Part shown: piece after piece, positions 1-11,100 of the stretch | How positions within the stretch are numbered: the first letter of the stretch is position 1 | Layout: every line of letters starts with the position of its first letter | NCBI GenBank assembly: GCA_030374765.1 | Contig: JARGXX010000006.1 | Coordinates: 62,001-126,000, forward strand | Direction: 5' to 3' | Source of the DNA: Agarophyton chilense | Taxonomy: Eukaryota; Rhodophyta; Florideophyceae; Gracilariales; Gracilariaceae | Length of the DNA stretch: 64,000 bases | Made by a program: the position numbers and the translations under genes | Notes under the pieces: generated by a model | The model's database searches: none | Told to the model about the DNA's origin: nothing | Seen by the model: only the letters and a program-made list of their open reading frames with translations

Positions 1-2
1 CT

Positions 3-1232
3 TTTCTGAACGGTGACCTTGAGGAGACAGTGTACATGGAGCAGCCAACAGGTTTTGTGCAGCAAGGTAACGAGGATCTGGTGTGTCGTTTGAAGAAAGC
101 CATCTATGGGCTACGACAGGCACCCAGACAGTGGCATGCAAAGATATACTCGTTCCTTGTTGAGGAGATGCAGTTGACGCCAAATGACGCAGATGAGTGT
201 GTGTACAGCGGAAAGATACTGGGATTTGTTGTTCTAATTGCTCTATACGTTGATGACTTGCTTATTGCAAGTCCGAGCATGAAGACAATGGATCGTGTAG
301 AGGCAGAGCTGTCGTCTCGGTTCCACATGAAAGACCTCTATCAAGCTCGCATGGTACTCGGATTCGAGATCCACCGTGACAGAGTTATGCGAGAGTTGTA
401 TCTGACTCAGTCTGCGTACACACAAAAGGTCTTGGAACGTTTTGGCATGCACCAGTCCAAACCAGTTGACACTCCAATGGAAGTTGGCATGGACCTGTCT
501 GCGATTCAGGATGTACTCAGGGAGGTGCCGTACCGTCAGGCAATTGGCTGTCTCATGTATTTGTCTGTAGGAACTCGTCCAGATATCTCATACGCGGTGT
601 CCAAACTTGCCAAGTATGTTGAGAAACCTGGAGAGATTCACTGGAAGGCAGTCAAACGTGTGCTTCGCTATCTCAACGGTACTTGTACATTTGGTCTCAC
701 CTACGGCTTAAACACCGATTTGGCACTTCACGGCTACGTGGACTCTGACTGGGCAGGCGATGTTGCAAACCGCAAGTCTACCAGTGGGTACTTGTTCATG
801 ATGGCTGGAGGTCCTGTGTCATGGTGTTCACGTCAGCAAGAAGTGGTTGCACTGTCTAGTGCTGAAGCTGAGTATGTGAGTCTGTGCAGTGGTTCCAAAG
901 AGGCCATCTGGCTTAGGCGTTTGTGGAATGGCATCGGCATAGTCATTGGAGTAGAAGTGGACGATTCGGTAAAGTTGCTTGTTGAACCAACGCCTGTATA
1001 TGTTGACAACCAAGGGTGCATTGACCTTGCCCGAAATGGCGTTGTCAACAAGCGTACCAAGCATATCGACATTCGTTTTCACTTTACTCGAGAAGCTCTA
1101 CGTGACAAGTCGATTGTATTGTTTTACTGCCCTACCGATTGCATGACTGCCGATATGCTCAACAAACCACTTTGCCGTGTGAAGCACGAGAGGTTCTCTG
1201 AAGACAGTGGCGTCCGACACCTAGACCTTTGA
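3..1232 (+). CDS. Copia pol, C-terminal part (RT palm and RNase H), partial
   Basis: The frame is open from base 3 to a TGA at 1230-1232. It starts at the FLNGDL motif of copia reverse transcriptase, followed by the YGLRQAPRQW block, the YVDD catalytic motif (about bases 246-257), the PYRQAIGCLMYL region, the RNase H stretch DSDWAGD, the SSAEAEY motif and the terminal ADMLNKPL motif. This part of pol copies element RNA into DNA and degrades the RNA of the hybrid. The frame has no stop, so the copy may be recent. The N-terminal gag, protease and integrase are outside the window. Confidence 0.93.
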   Translation, partial: FLNGDLEETVYMEQPTGFVQQGNEDLVCRLKKAIYGLRQAPRQWHAKIYSFLVEEMQLTPNDADECVYSGKILGFVVLIALYVDDLLIASPSMKTMDRVEAELSSRFHMKDLYQARMVLGFEIHRDRVMRELYLTQSAYTQKVLERFGMHQSKPVDTPMEVGMDLSAIQDVLREVPYRQAIGCLMYLSVGTRPDISYAVSKLAKYVEKPGEIHWKAVKRVLRYLNGTCTFGLTYGLNTDLALHGYVDSDWAGDVANRKSTSGYLFMMAGGPVSWCSRQQEVVALSSAEAEYVSLCSGSKEAIWLRRLWNGIGIVIGVEVDDSVKLLVEPTPVYVDNQGCIDLARNGVVNKRTKHIDIRFHFTREALRDKSIVLFYCPTDCMTADMLNKPLCRVKHERFSEDSGVRHLDL

Positions 1233-1252
1233 AGTCAGTGACAGAGGGGGAG

Positions 1253-1941
1253 TGTTGGCTGTTGACACTGTGCTGTCACTGAAAACCAAAAGTGCAGGGG
1301 AGCATGGGCTGTTTTGGAGGGTGCCTCAGGAAAAGCATACATGCGTGTCAGTCGGATCTCAACGTGAACTCGGGCTGTGATTGGCTACTGTAAATGTGCA
1401 CATGCAATGTGGTGTGTACAAGTGGTATGGCACTATTGGGTTTGTCTGTGGGACACGTGTGTACGTGGTCTACTTGTACTACTGTGCACGCTGTTCAACA
1501 TGTCCAGCTGGTGTACTATGAACACATCTCACAAGGTGTAACGAATATACTTGGAGAAGAGACGTGACATGTGTATTACAGGAGACTTTGTGTACTGTGC
1601 TGGAACGTGAATGTGTATGGAGGCGGATTGCAAGTAGTGTGTGCTGGCATATTGAATTTGTGCACACGTGAGTGTAATTATGGGCTGTGCACTGTTATAT
1701 TGCCTTGTTGGGCGCTGCAATGAACATTGACTAGGGTTAGTGTCATGCTTGAATATGATTGGTAGTATTGAGTGTCCCTGCTTTGTAGTCTAGGGTTTAC
1801 TTTGGGTTGGAGTCTAGACAGCTGACGTTTTGAAGTAGTATATAAGTGAAAGTTTGAGCGCCTCCAAGTAAATCCAAGCCAGAGCTGGCGAACTTCCTTT
1901 TCATTCCCTCAACCTTTCCTTCAGCATTTCTTTTTCCAACA
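1253..1941 (+). repeat. 3' LTR of copia family C, copy A
   Basis: It begins TGTTGG directly after a purine tract (1242-1252) and ends CCAACA, giving a perfect 6-bp terminal inversion with the expected TG...CA ends. At 689 bp it is slightly shorter than the 697-bp LTRs at 6276 and 17695. It contains a TATATAAG box about 100 bp before its end. The palindrome CGCATATGCG found in the other family C LTRs is mutated here. Confidence 0.92.
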
Positions 1942-2073
1942 GCCGCAGAGTATCCTCGATAAACTGTGGCCACAACCCAAGCGAATGGGTGGCAGTAGTG
2001 GTAGAAGCGCCTCGAGCAAGTCTTCTGGAAAATCTGGCAAAATCGAAATTGCTGGTGCAACTGTGAAAAGGAC
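1942..2073 (+). pseudogene. Fragment of family B gag between two elements
   Basis: This stretch matches bases about 4585-4717 of the family B gag (the serine/lysine-rich segment after the zinc knuckle, containing PKRMGGSSGRSASSK) with few changes. It is cut on the left by the copy A LTR and on the right by the family B 5' LTR at 2074. It is therefore the remnant of another family B copy hit by insertions of both families. Confidence 0.9.
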
Positions 2074-2746
2074 TGTTGAGGTTTGGTCGACTGTGCCCCC
2101 AAGCCTTTTGGAGTGTTGGAAATTGTTGAAAACAAAAAGTGGATTTAAGCATGAGCACTTTTGGGCACCCTCCGCGGAAAAACGCATATGCGCCTCATCT
2201 CAATCTCAACGTGAAACGGCCATCTGATTGGCTACTGCAAATGCCCTCATGCAACGTGGTATGGACAAGTGGTCTGGTTCTAATGGGGCGTGTTGGGGCT
2301 TCGGCCCAAGTGGAGCGATGTGATTGGACGAGAGCGCTGAATGAGCACGGGCTATGCAGTTGGAGAGAATGTGCGAATGTGGGCTGGATACGGGGTTTGG
2401 CCGTAACAGCCGAATCTGGGGTGCGCGGGGTGGTTTGCACTGGCGCACCACTTTGGATGATTTTTTGAGTTTTTATTTGATATGCTTCATGTTTGAAATT
2501 GTTTTGGCGCGCAACTCCTCATCGCACAGTGGCAAGGTGTGAGACGTGGGTGACGCGCCGACGGTCAGCACCGGCGGCGGAACTGCGTGCGAGGTAGGTA
2601 TAGTTTTCAATGACGGTCGCCAACGATCGAAGTAAATTGTCAAGGCTGACTACCTTCCTTTATTTCTCTTCTTTTATTTTTGTCTTCTTCTCGTCTTTTC
2701 CCCCTCTTCTTCCTTTTCCTTTACCTTACCTGCGCTCACGTTGTGA
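2074..2746 (+). repeat. 5' LTR of copia family B
   Basis: It starts TGTTGAGG and is set at 673 bp because the similarity to the 3' LTR (19362-20145) stops at GTTGTGA, directly before the PBS. The end lacks the usual CA. The LTR holds the palindrome CGCATATGCG, an inverted CCAAT box (GATTGG) and a pyrimidine-rich tract before its end. Part of its U3 resembles the U3 of family C. Confidence 0.85.
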
Positions 2747-2760
2747 GGTTATGGGCCCAG
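2747..2760 (+). promoter_or_regulatory. Primer binding site (initiator tRNA-Met anticodon arm), family B
   Basis: The 14 bases GGTTATGGGCCCAG follow the 5' LTR directly. They are complementary to the anticodon stem-loop of eukaryotic initiator tRNA-Met, not to the tRNA 3' end. Priming from a cleaved 5' half of this tRNA is established for Drosophila copia. The same 14 bases follow the LTRs of C1 and C2. Confidence 0.85.
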
Positions 2761-3062
2761 AGCGTCGACTCTTCGCAGACGTCACGCTCTACTAACATTT
2801 ATTTGGATTCAAGAAGATTCCCTACTGCAACAGGTGCGCGATCTACGACTAACGCCCATCTGGATTCAAGAAGCTATTTTGTTTTGCGACAGGCGTGTAC
2901 CCTGCGGACTTCCTCCTTGGTGGCGAAAACATATCGCGTTTGTTAGTACCCCCTTGGCACGAGACCGGGAAGTCTGCCAAATCCTGCTCTCCGTCCGTAG
3001 AGTACGGAGGTTGATGAATTGGGCTTGGAAGTGTAGGAGCAACCGTACTACACCGCACGACC

Positions 3063-3282
3063 GCGCTACTTTCCCGCAAGAGGCTAGCTTGGGTCAACTG
3101 GGGGAAGTGTATCTTGACGACACCCCTCCTTGGGACGCCTCGTAGGGACTAAAAGCGCCTGACTCTGAAGTGCGCAGAGTTCGGTAGGTAATCAAAGCCT
3201 ACCTCACCTAGAGAGAGTAACCAGGGTCCAGGGGATCATCCTTTAGGGTAGCGGAGGTAGTTTCTCCCGCCAGTGCGCCCGC
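3063..3282 (+). ncRNA. Structured leader RNA domain of family B (shared with family C)
   Basis: This part of the untranslated leader aligns with 7812-8031 of C1, although the surrounding leaders are unrelated. Kept blocks include GGGTCAACT, TATCTT, GCCTCGTA, GCGCCT, CCTTTAGGG and GCCAGTGCGCCCGC. The arms GAGGC and GCCTC can pair around a variable hairpin; in family B the inner stem is GGGG/CCCC where family C has a different pairing. It lies about 380 bases before the gag ATG. A role as IRES, packaging signal or ribozyme is inference. Confidence 0.55.
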
Positions 3283-3660
3283 CTACCTCGAGCAAGTCTC
3301 GGTAGGTTCAATCAAGAAGTTTCAACCCGAAGTCGAGAAGTTTGTCTGTTCCGGGTACGCCTTCTGCCACTGCCCTTGAGTATACTCCAAGCGTGGGAGC
3401 ACCCGAGCTCCGCTTGTGATCGCGTACGAGACGCGTCTCGGTGAGCGTTGCAGGCTACGTCAAAAGTCTCCGCTGTCGTCCTCGCTGTCGAACGTTTGAG
3501 TTGGGATACTCCGTTCGGGCAAGCTCGGCCACGAATTCATCACTGCTCGTGGCCCTTTTTCTTAAACTTCCCAAGGCATTGAGTCCCTCACTCTGCTTCC
3601 CTCTACTAAATAATTTCGTTTGGTTTCGTTCTATCTGCTTCGTGGATAACAGACTGAAAT

Positions 3661-6275
3661 ATGTCGGACACGGAAATGGAATCCGAAAGTACTACCGGGA
3701 TGAAAATCCCTCGTTTTCATGGAAGGCGTGGTGAGGATTATGCCCTATGGCGCCATCGCCTTCGTGCTGCATGCCGTGTTAAAGGTGTGTGGAACGTTGT
3801 GGAATCCGATTCTGGATATTCAGCAACTACTGAAGCAACATCGGATACCGCTATTGATAGCGCTCGAGTTGTCGCAAAGCGCGAGAAGGCATGTGGAATC
3901 ATAATATGCGCCTTGGGTGATGCGCCACTTCGTGTGGTCATGGATGTCGACGACGACCCGGCGCGCATGCTCGCACTACTTGATGCACGGTATGCGTCCA
4001 ATCGTACTGTATCCAGAATTGCTATGCAGACTCAACTATTCCGTATGGGATACAATGGTCAGAATATGTCAGGCTATGTGGACCAGTACACGGCGTTATT
4101 TGCTCAGTTAGAGCGCAAGGGGAAGGATGCGGCAGTACCGGAGTCACACAAAGCTCCCATGTTACTTGCTTCTATTGATCCCAATTGCACACTGGAGTCT
4201 ACTGCTGCAGCTCTTCGAACCAAGGATATCGCTGAGCTCACATGGGACTACGTGGCCACGACCCTCATAGATGAATACAACGCGAAACAGGTGTCTGCAA
4301 GGCCGTCTGGACGTAGTTCACGTCGCAAGAAGAAGGGGAGGAAAAAATCTGGTCAACATTCTGAATCGACTAATCGTACCCGCAGTAGTGCAAACAACGA
4401 AGATGAGGAGTCTGATGGTCACTCCGACATTGAGTCTACTGCTCGTGCACTTGCTGCCGCCTTGAGATCGTCATCATTTGATCGTTCTGGATCGAGCAAT
4501 GGACATCATTGCGACTTCTGTGATCGCGATGGACACACACAAGATCGTTGCTTTATGAATCCGGACAACCCGGACAACCACTTGCCGCAGAGTATCCTCG
4601 ATAAACTGTCGCCACAACCCAAGCGAATGGGTGGCAGTAGTGGTAGAAGCGCCTCGAGCAAGTCTTCTGGAAAGTCTGGCAAAATCGAAATTGCTGGTGC
4701 AACTGTGGAAAGGACCACTATAGTTCCGCCGAATGACCTGAGTACCTACGCAGACAGCGGTGCGACAGTACATTGCTTCCATTCTGTTTGTGCGTTCGTG
4801 CCCGGTTCACTTGAACCTTGCGACGAAAGGACAGTGATGCTTGCCGATAACACATCTGTTGTATCTAAACAACGCGGAGAGGTGATCATTCCTTTGGACA
4901 ATGCGAACATACGTCTGAGTGATGCCCTACTGACCCCCGCTCTGGGATACAACTTGGTTTCAACCGGGTGTTTGGCCGACAAAGGTATTGAGTCGCCCTT
5001 CGGTCGTCACAGTGTACGTTTGACGCTAGAGTCAAATGGTTTTGAGGTGGGCATTGGTGATCGTGACAAGGTATCTCGCATGTACACACTGCCTCAACCT
5101 TTAGGGCATGCTGGTGTGGAACTTGCGCTTTCGACTAAGTCTACGGAGACTCAACTGTGGCACCGACGACTGGCTCACATCAACCAACGTGATCTGCAAC
5201 ATGTACACAAGTACGCAGATGGAGTGCCGCACTTGTGTGACATGGAGGAGGTATGCCGAGCATGTCGACTTGGCAAGGCTCATAAGCTTCTGTTCCCAGG
5301 TCACTTTGAACATGCATCCGCGGTTGGTGACATTGTGCACTCGGATATTGTAGGTCCTCTGGAAAAGTCTTTTCCGGACAAGTTTCAATATGCATGTACA
5401 TTCCTCGATGATCACTCACGGTATGTGTTCCTAGGTCTGGTGATCCATCGCAGTGCTCTTAGTGATGTGTTTGTGGGTATTGCGGCAAAGTTTGAGCAGC
5501 TTGGAGGAGTGCATATCAAAAGTTTGCACTCGGACGATGCAGAAGAATATATTGCCCTGCAAGAGAACTTGGCAGCAGAACATGGCCTCACTTCTTTCTC
5601 TGCTCCATACACCCCCGAACACAACGCTATAGCTGAGCGCATCAATCGTACCATGGTGGAAGCTGCTCGATCGTTGCTGATCCAAGCCGATCTACCACAA
5701 TGTTTGTGGCCATATGCGCTGAAACATGTTATCTTTGTGCGTAATCGAGTGCAACATTCTACTGTTAACAACAGTCCCTACTTTCTGGTAACTGGAAATA
5801 AACCTTTGTTGAAGCACGTGCGTGTGTTTGGATGCACTGCATTCGTGCTAAGGACTCCGCGTGGACCCAAGTTCGAGTCTCGTGCACTTGAGGGAGTGTA
5901 CTTGGAGACTCTTGAGCATGGTGTGTACAAGGTACTCGTCGTTGATAATGACGGTACTCGGCGTATTATTGAGTCACGACATGTTACTTTTGATGAATCC
6001 AAGTTCACTGGCGCATCATCTCTTGCCAACTACATGGATGATGAAAGTGCGTCAGATGCTGACTATAGCTCTGATATGGGATTATGTGATAGCATTGATG
6101 ACGAATCGGATACCTTCTCCGTCGATAATGTTGAGGAGGAGGTGGTTCACGACGGATCCTCGCACCTGATTCCAGCACTCAGGCAGTCGGAGTCAGACTC
6201 CGGCAGCAATGAAGACGATGCACAGGATTCCGAAAGTGATGACGAAAGTGCTGCTGATGACCTTGATACATCTGC
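3661..6275 (+). pseudogene. Family B gag-protease-integrase, truncated by insertion
   Basis: The frame opens at ATG 3661 and is uninterrupted until the family C LTR, which adds a few foreign codons and a stop at 6286-6288. Domains in order: UBN2-like gag (about residues 1-230), a CCHC zinc knuckle (CDFCDRDGHTQDRC, from residue 284), protease with YADSGATVH (catalytic Asp about 365), an HHCC pre-integrase region (LWHRRLAHI...CRACRLGKAH) and integrase with Asp about 562, Asp about 625 and Glu about 659. Two usual integrase motifs are altered: TDNGGEY reads SDDAEEY and NGxAER reads NAIAER. An acidic serine-rich linker follows. RT and RNase H are cut off, so no complete polyprotein can be made. 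Confidence 0.9.
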
Positions 6276-6972
6276 TGTTGGGTGTTGACCCTGTGCTGTC
6301 ACTGAAAACCAAAAGTGCAGGGGAGCATGGGCTGTTTTGGAGGGTGCCTCTGGAAAAGCGCATATGCGTGTCAGTCGGATCTCAACGTGAACTCGGGCTG
6401 TGATTGGCTACTGCAAATGTGCACATGCAATGCGGTGTGTACAAGTGGTATGGCACTATTGGGTTTGTCTGTGGTACACGTGTGTACGTGGTCTACTTGT
6501 ACTACTGTGCACGCTGTTCAACCTGTCCAGCTGGTGTACTATGAACACACCTCACAAGGTGTAACGAATGTACTTGGAGAAGAGACGTGACATGTGTATT
6601 ACAGGAGACTTGGAGTACTGTGCTGGAACGTGAATGTGTATGGAGGCGGATTGCAAGTAGTGTGTGCTGGCATATTGAATTTGTGCACACGTCAGTGTAA
6701 TTATGGGCTGTGCACTGTGTGCACTGTATATTGCCTTGTTGTGCGCTGCAATGAACATTGACTAGGGTTAATGTCATGCTTGAATATGATTGGTAGTATT
6801 GAGTGTCCCTGCTTTGTAGTCTAGGGTTTACTTTGGGTTGGAGTCTAGACAGCTGACGTTTTGAAGTAGTATATAAGTGAAAGTTTGAGCGCCTCCAAGT
6901 AAATCCAAGCCAGAGCTGGCGAACTTCCTTTTCATTCCCTCAACCTTTCCTTCAGCATTTCCCTATCCAACA
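6276..6972 (+). repeat. 5' LTR of the family C array
   Basis: It is 697 bp, begins TGTTGG and ends CCAACA, and is directly followed by the PBS. A TATA box (TATATAAG) lies at about 6870, which puts U3 at roughly 6276-6895. The palindrome CGCATATGCG lies at about 6359-6368, followed by TCTCAACGTGAA and GATTGGCTACTGCAAATG, which are shared with family B LTRs. Confidence 0.92.
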
Positions 6973-6986
6973 GGTTATGGGCCCAG
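6973..6986 (+). promoter_or_regulatory. Primer binding site (initiator tRNA-Met anticodon arm), C1
   Basis: GGTTATGGGCCCAG abuts the LTR end, as in family B. It is complementary to the anticodon stem-loop of initiator tRNA-Met. The following CCCCGCTG could extend the pairing into the D-arm side of the tRNA. Confidence 0.87.
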
Positions 6987-7811
6987 CCCCGCTGACCTCT
7001 GCCGTATAGTTCGTCTCTCGCCGCTCTCCCGCACCGCCGTTCACCCGTTTCGCTGTTCTATTCTCTTCGTTTCCGCGCCGTTTCGTCGGGTGTGTGACCG
7101 TATCGTGGGTTGGTGTTGGTATTTTCTTTCGGTCTTGCGTTCCTCCCTGAGGGCGTTGTGGTGGTAGTGGTTGGACGTTATTATCGTGATTGTGTTTGGG
7201 TGCTCGTTGTTGCCCGTGTTTGTCGATCGCTATCCGTTTCGTTTGGTCTCCCTCTCTTTCGTTGTTTTGTGGATCCCTGCGTCGTGTTTGCGGGTTCTGA
7301 TCTGAGAGGTTGAGGACCGTGTTTGTTGAAGTCTGGGCCTGGAGTTCTTGGCTCAGCGTTCGTGTGTGTTTGTGTGTTTGGTCTGCATCTTTGCCTGTGC
7401 GACGAGCGGTTGATCCGAGGTACTTTGGGTGATTCCTTGTACTCGGGGACGTTAGCCTGGCGGCTTGAACCAAAGCAGGTGTACTGTCAAGCGGGTTCCC
7501 CACTGGTCCTTTTAGGGCGGATAACAGTGACGGTCGAAAGATCTGGTTGAACTTTGCGGGTGCATTTGTGGACGGGGTGCCGTGGCGCACTGCATTTGGC
7601 TGGTTGCTTGACTTTGTGTGTGAGCCCGACCTTTGTGGTTGGGCACTCGGACTGTTGTGAACAGCATCCATAAGGAGCTTTTGATCCGCAGTACGCGGGG
7701 AGGCGACGTTTCGAAGGCTGACCTCCTTTTCCGGATCAGGCCGCGTGCGATCTTCATTGATTGCTCGTTAGAAGCGTATCTTGGTGTTGAAGTAGCTTCG
7801 GTTTCGAGGTA

Positions 7812-8031
7812 GCGCTAGTTCTTGAAAGAGGCCAGAGAGGGTCAACTTGGTGAAGGCATATCTTCGGTCATCAACCATCCTCTGGAAGCCTCGTAAGGAG
7901 CAACGCGCCTTCTCCTTTTGACGTGGGAGGAGGTAGACTGCAGAAAACCGTTATCTACCCAGAAGAGCTCTGGGGGCCAGGGGTCCGACCTTTAGGGACG
8001 CGGGTATAGGAAGCCCTGCCAGTGCGCCCGC
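7812..8031 (+). ncRNA. Structured leader RNA domain of C1
   Basis: It aligns over about 220 bases with the family B leader (3063-3282). Visible pairing: GAGGC/GCCTC closes a domain; CAGAG/CTCTG extends it; TTGGTGA/TCATCAA forms an inner hairpin with the conserved TATCTT in its loop; GTCC/GGAC flanks CGACCTTTAG; GCGGG pairs with CCCGC at the 3' end. A T-rich tract of TTG/TTT triplets (8043-8130) and then the gag ATG at 8169 follow. Function is not known. Confidence 0.55.
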
Positions 8032-8168
8032 AGACTATTGTCTGTTCAATCTTGAAGAATTATTTGTTGTTTGTTGTTTTTTCTTTGTTGTTGTTGTCTG
8101 TTGTTGTTGTTCACTTGTCTGTTGCTGCCAAGCCATCTCTCTCGGCCTCTTGTGACACTTTGCACAAC

Positions 8169-11100
8169 ATGGATTCGTTCAGTGGGGTGAAAATCGAAAA
8201 GCTGGTTGAGGATAACTTCCACGTATGGAAGCAGAAGATTGAGCTGCTGCTTGCACTCAAGGACCTCGACGGCCACCTTGACTCTGTTAGACCCACTGAC
8301 GAAGATGAGCTGTCGACTTGGAAAAAGAAAGATGCCAAGGCCAGAGCTATTATTGGTCTCACACTCAGTGATGAGCATTTAGATCATGTGCGGGACGCCG
8401 ACAACGCTGCCGATATGTGGAAAGCCATTTGCGATGTGTTCCAACGCAAGACTCTGCTCAACAAAATCAACGCCCGACGGTCCTTCTACTCTGCCAAGAT
8501 GCGTGATGATGAGAAAATGCTACAGTTCATCAACCGTGTACGTCATCTGGCATCGGACCTGAAGTGTATGGACGTTGTTGTTGAGGAGGAGGACATCGCT
8601 ATGGCCATCCTATGCGGACTTCCGGAAAGATTCGAGCACCTCATCGTGGCAATTGATACCACGATTGGCGATCGTCAACTCACTCTAGAGTTTGTGAAGA
8701 GTCGTCTGCTGCAAGAAGAGCAGCGAATGAACGATCGTGCCAAGGAGGATCCTGGTGGAAGTGAGGCAGCTTTGGTTGGCAGGCAGTCGCGATGGAAGAA
8801 CATCGAGTGTCATTATTGTCATAAGAAGGGTCATATCCAGAGGAACTGTTTCAAGAAGCAACGTGATGGGGCTAACATGAATCAGGTCGATGCTGCTCAC
8901 CCAACTGTCAATACTGAGCTCAGCGATAAGCGAGGTACGGGTGGCAACGACTCTGACTTTGTATGTCTCATTGCTACTGGCTCTGATAAAGCCACGAACA
9001 GTGACTGGATTGTTGACTCTGGTGCTACTGCCCACATGACTTTTGACGAATCCATGTTCCAAACATATGATAGTAAGGTGTCTTCTGGCGTTAGCATCGG
9101 TAATGATTCCAAACTAGAGTCTGTTGGTCACGGTAGTGTGGAGCTTGATCTGATTGTGGAAGGGTCCAAACGAAAGTGCCAGCTGAAGCAAGTTGTTCAT
9201 GTACCGAATTTAAGGTACCATTTGCTTTCTGTATCGGCGATTTGTGATGTGGGGTGCAAAGTAGTGTTTGAAAAAGAGAAGGTATGTGTATACAAGGGGT
9301 CAAAAGTGGTTGCCTTGGGGCGCCGCGTCAAAGGCCTATACTACCTTTGCACTGCTGCACACCAGTGTACAGATGTAAACAGTGCACTTGTGTCGGACTT
9401 GTCACTATGGCATGCTCGAATGGCTCATGTGAATGTGGATGGTATCAAGCATATGGCTCGAAACAAGGTTGTGTCAGGGCTCAATGTAGACGTTGCGCAG
9501 GATTCAGATGTGTGTGGCTCATGTGTAGTAGGAAAAGCAACCCGTGCTCCGACTCCCAAGCAAGGGGGGGAACGAGCAAAACACGTACTGGAACTTGTTC
9601 ACTCCGATGTGTCAGGTCCAGTAAGTGTGAAATCCTTGGGAGGCTCGCACTACTTCGTCACATTCATCGATGATCACAGTCGTTTCTGCTTCTTCTACAT
9701 GCTCAAAACTAAGGATGAGGTGTTCCAGATGTTCCTAAGGTGGCTCAAGTTTGTTCAAAACCAAACTGGCAGACAAGTGAAAACCATCACCGCACGTGAG
9801 AGTGTGCTCAAAGCATTGCGCACTGACAACGGTGGTGAATATCTGTCACATCGTTTTACCAAAGAACTTGAACGTCACGGTATTGAGCATCAGCGAACTG
9901 TGCCTTACAATCCTCAGCAGAATGGACTTGCCGAACGGTTCAACCGCACACTCATGGACTTGGCCAGATCGATGTTATGTCACAAGAAATTGCCAAAGCA
10001 CTTTTGGGCTGAGGCACTGAATGTTGCAGTGTATGTGCGCAACCGTGTGACTTGCAAAGCTCTTCCAAGTAGTGTGACACCATATGAACTGTGGCACGGT
10101 CAGAAGCCTGATGTGAGCAACCTGCGTGTGTTTGGGAGCCGATGCTGGTACAAGGTTGTGGATCATAAGCTGAAGAAGCTAGAGGAGCGTGGTGTGGAAG
10201 CTATCTTTATTGGGTACACCCCAGGGTCTCACGGATACAAGTTGTGGGACTCTGAAAAGAAAAAGGTGATTGTGTCAAGAGATGTACGGTTTGATGAGTT
10301 TTCGGGCTCATACAACCAGTTTAGCTATGAGGAAGAGGACTACGCAGACATTGACTTTAGTAATATGTCTAGTCCACATGATACCTCTACATCTGACACA
10401 TCTAGTGGACCCAGCGATGATGACCCTTCTGCGCCTTTGCCTGACTCTGATGATGCTTCTGACAGCTCTGTTGATGATTCCGCAGCTGATACACCAGTTG
10501 AGCCTGTAGTGCATGAGACACAACCTGTTCGTAGGTCCACGCGTGAACGTAGGAAGCCGAGCTCATGGTGGCGTGCAACTGCTCTACTCACTGCCAGTGA
10601 TGACACCCCGTCGTCATATGATGATGCTGTGTCACGTCCTGATTCCGAAGCATGGAAGAAGGCAATGAAGAGTGAATACCAGTCACTAATTGAGCATGAC
10701 ACATGGGACTTAGTGCCAAGGCCAGCAGACAGCAACGTGATTTCGTCCAAGTGGGTGTATGTGCAAAAGTATGAAGTAGCACCATCTGGTGAACCAACTA
10801 TCAGGTACAAGGCTCGTATGGTTGCTAGAGGATTCCTGCAGATCGAGGGTGTTGACTTTTCTGAAACATATGCACCTGTTGTTAAGTTTACCTCGATCAG
10901 GATGATTCTGTCAGTGACTGCTGTACGAGACTTTCATTTGCATCAGATGGATGTGAAAACAGCTTTTCTGAACGGTGACCTTGAGGAGACAGTGTACATG
11001 GAGCAGCCAACAGGTTTTGTGCAGCAAGGTAACGAGGATCTGGTGTGTCGTTTGAAGAAAGCCATCTATGGGCTACGACAGGCACCCAGACAGTGGCATG

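Larger units (their letters stand above)
1..1941 (+). mobile_element. Ty1/copia element of family C, copy A (3' part only)
   Basis: The window opens inside the reverse transcriptase of a copia element and runs through RNase H, polypurine tract and 3' LTR. The coding part is almost identical to the matching part of C1 (about 10964-12140), so it is the same family. The 5' end lies outside the window. The base after the LTR at 1942 begins a piece of family B gag, so this copy probably inserted into a family B element. Confidence 0.93.

Noticed and set aside
6952..7671. A 239-codon antisense open frame in the C1 leader, repeated at 12432-13151
   Set aside because: It is low in sequence complexity (rich in Thr, Gln, Pro, Arg), has no family resemblance, and its preservation in both copies is explained by their near identity.
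8022..8031. GTGCG at the end of the shared leader domain as a group II intron start
   Set aside because: No domain V or branch-point helix is seen downstream, and the motif lies at the end of the conserved block, not at its start.
8022..8168. Upstream in-frame extension of the C1 gag-pol (and 13502-13648 in C2)
   Set aside because: It has no ATG and covers the structured leader and a T-rich tract; gag homology begins at the ATG at 8169 (13649 in C2).
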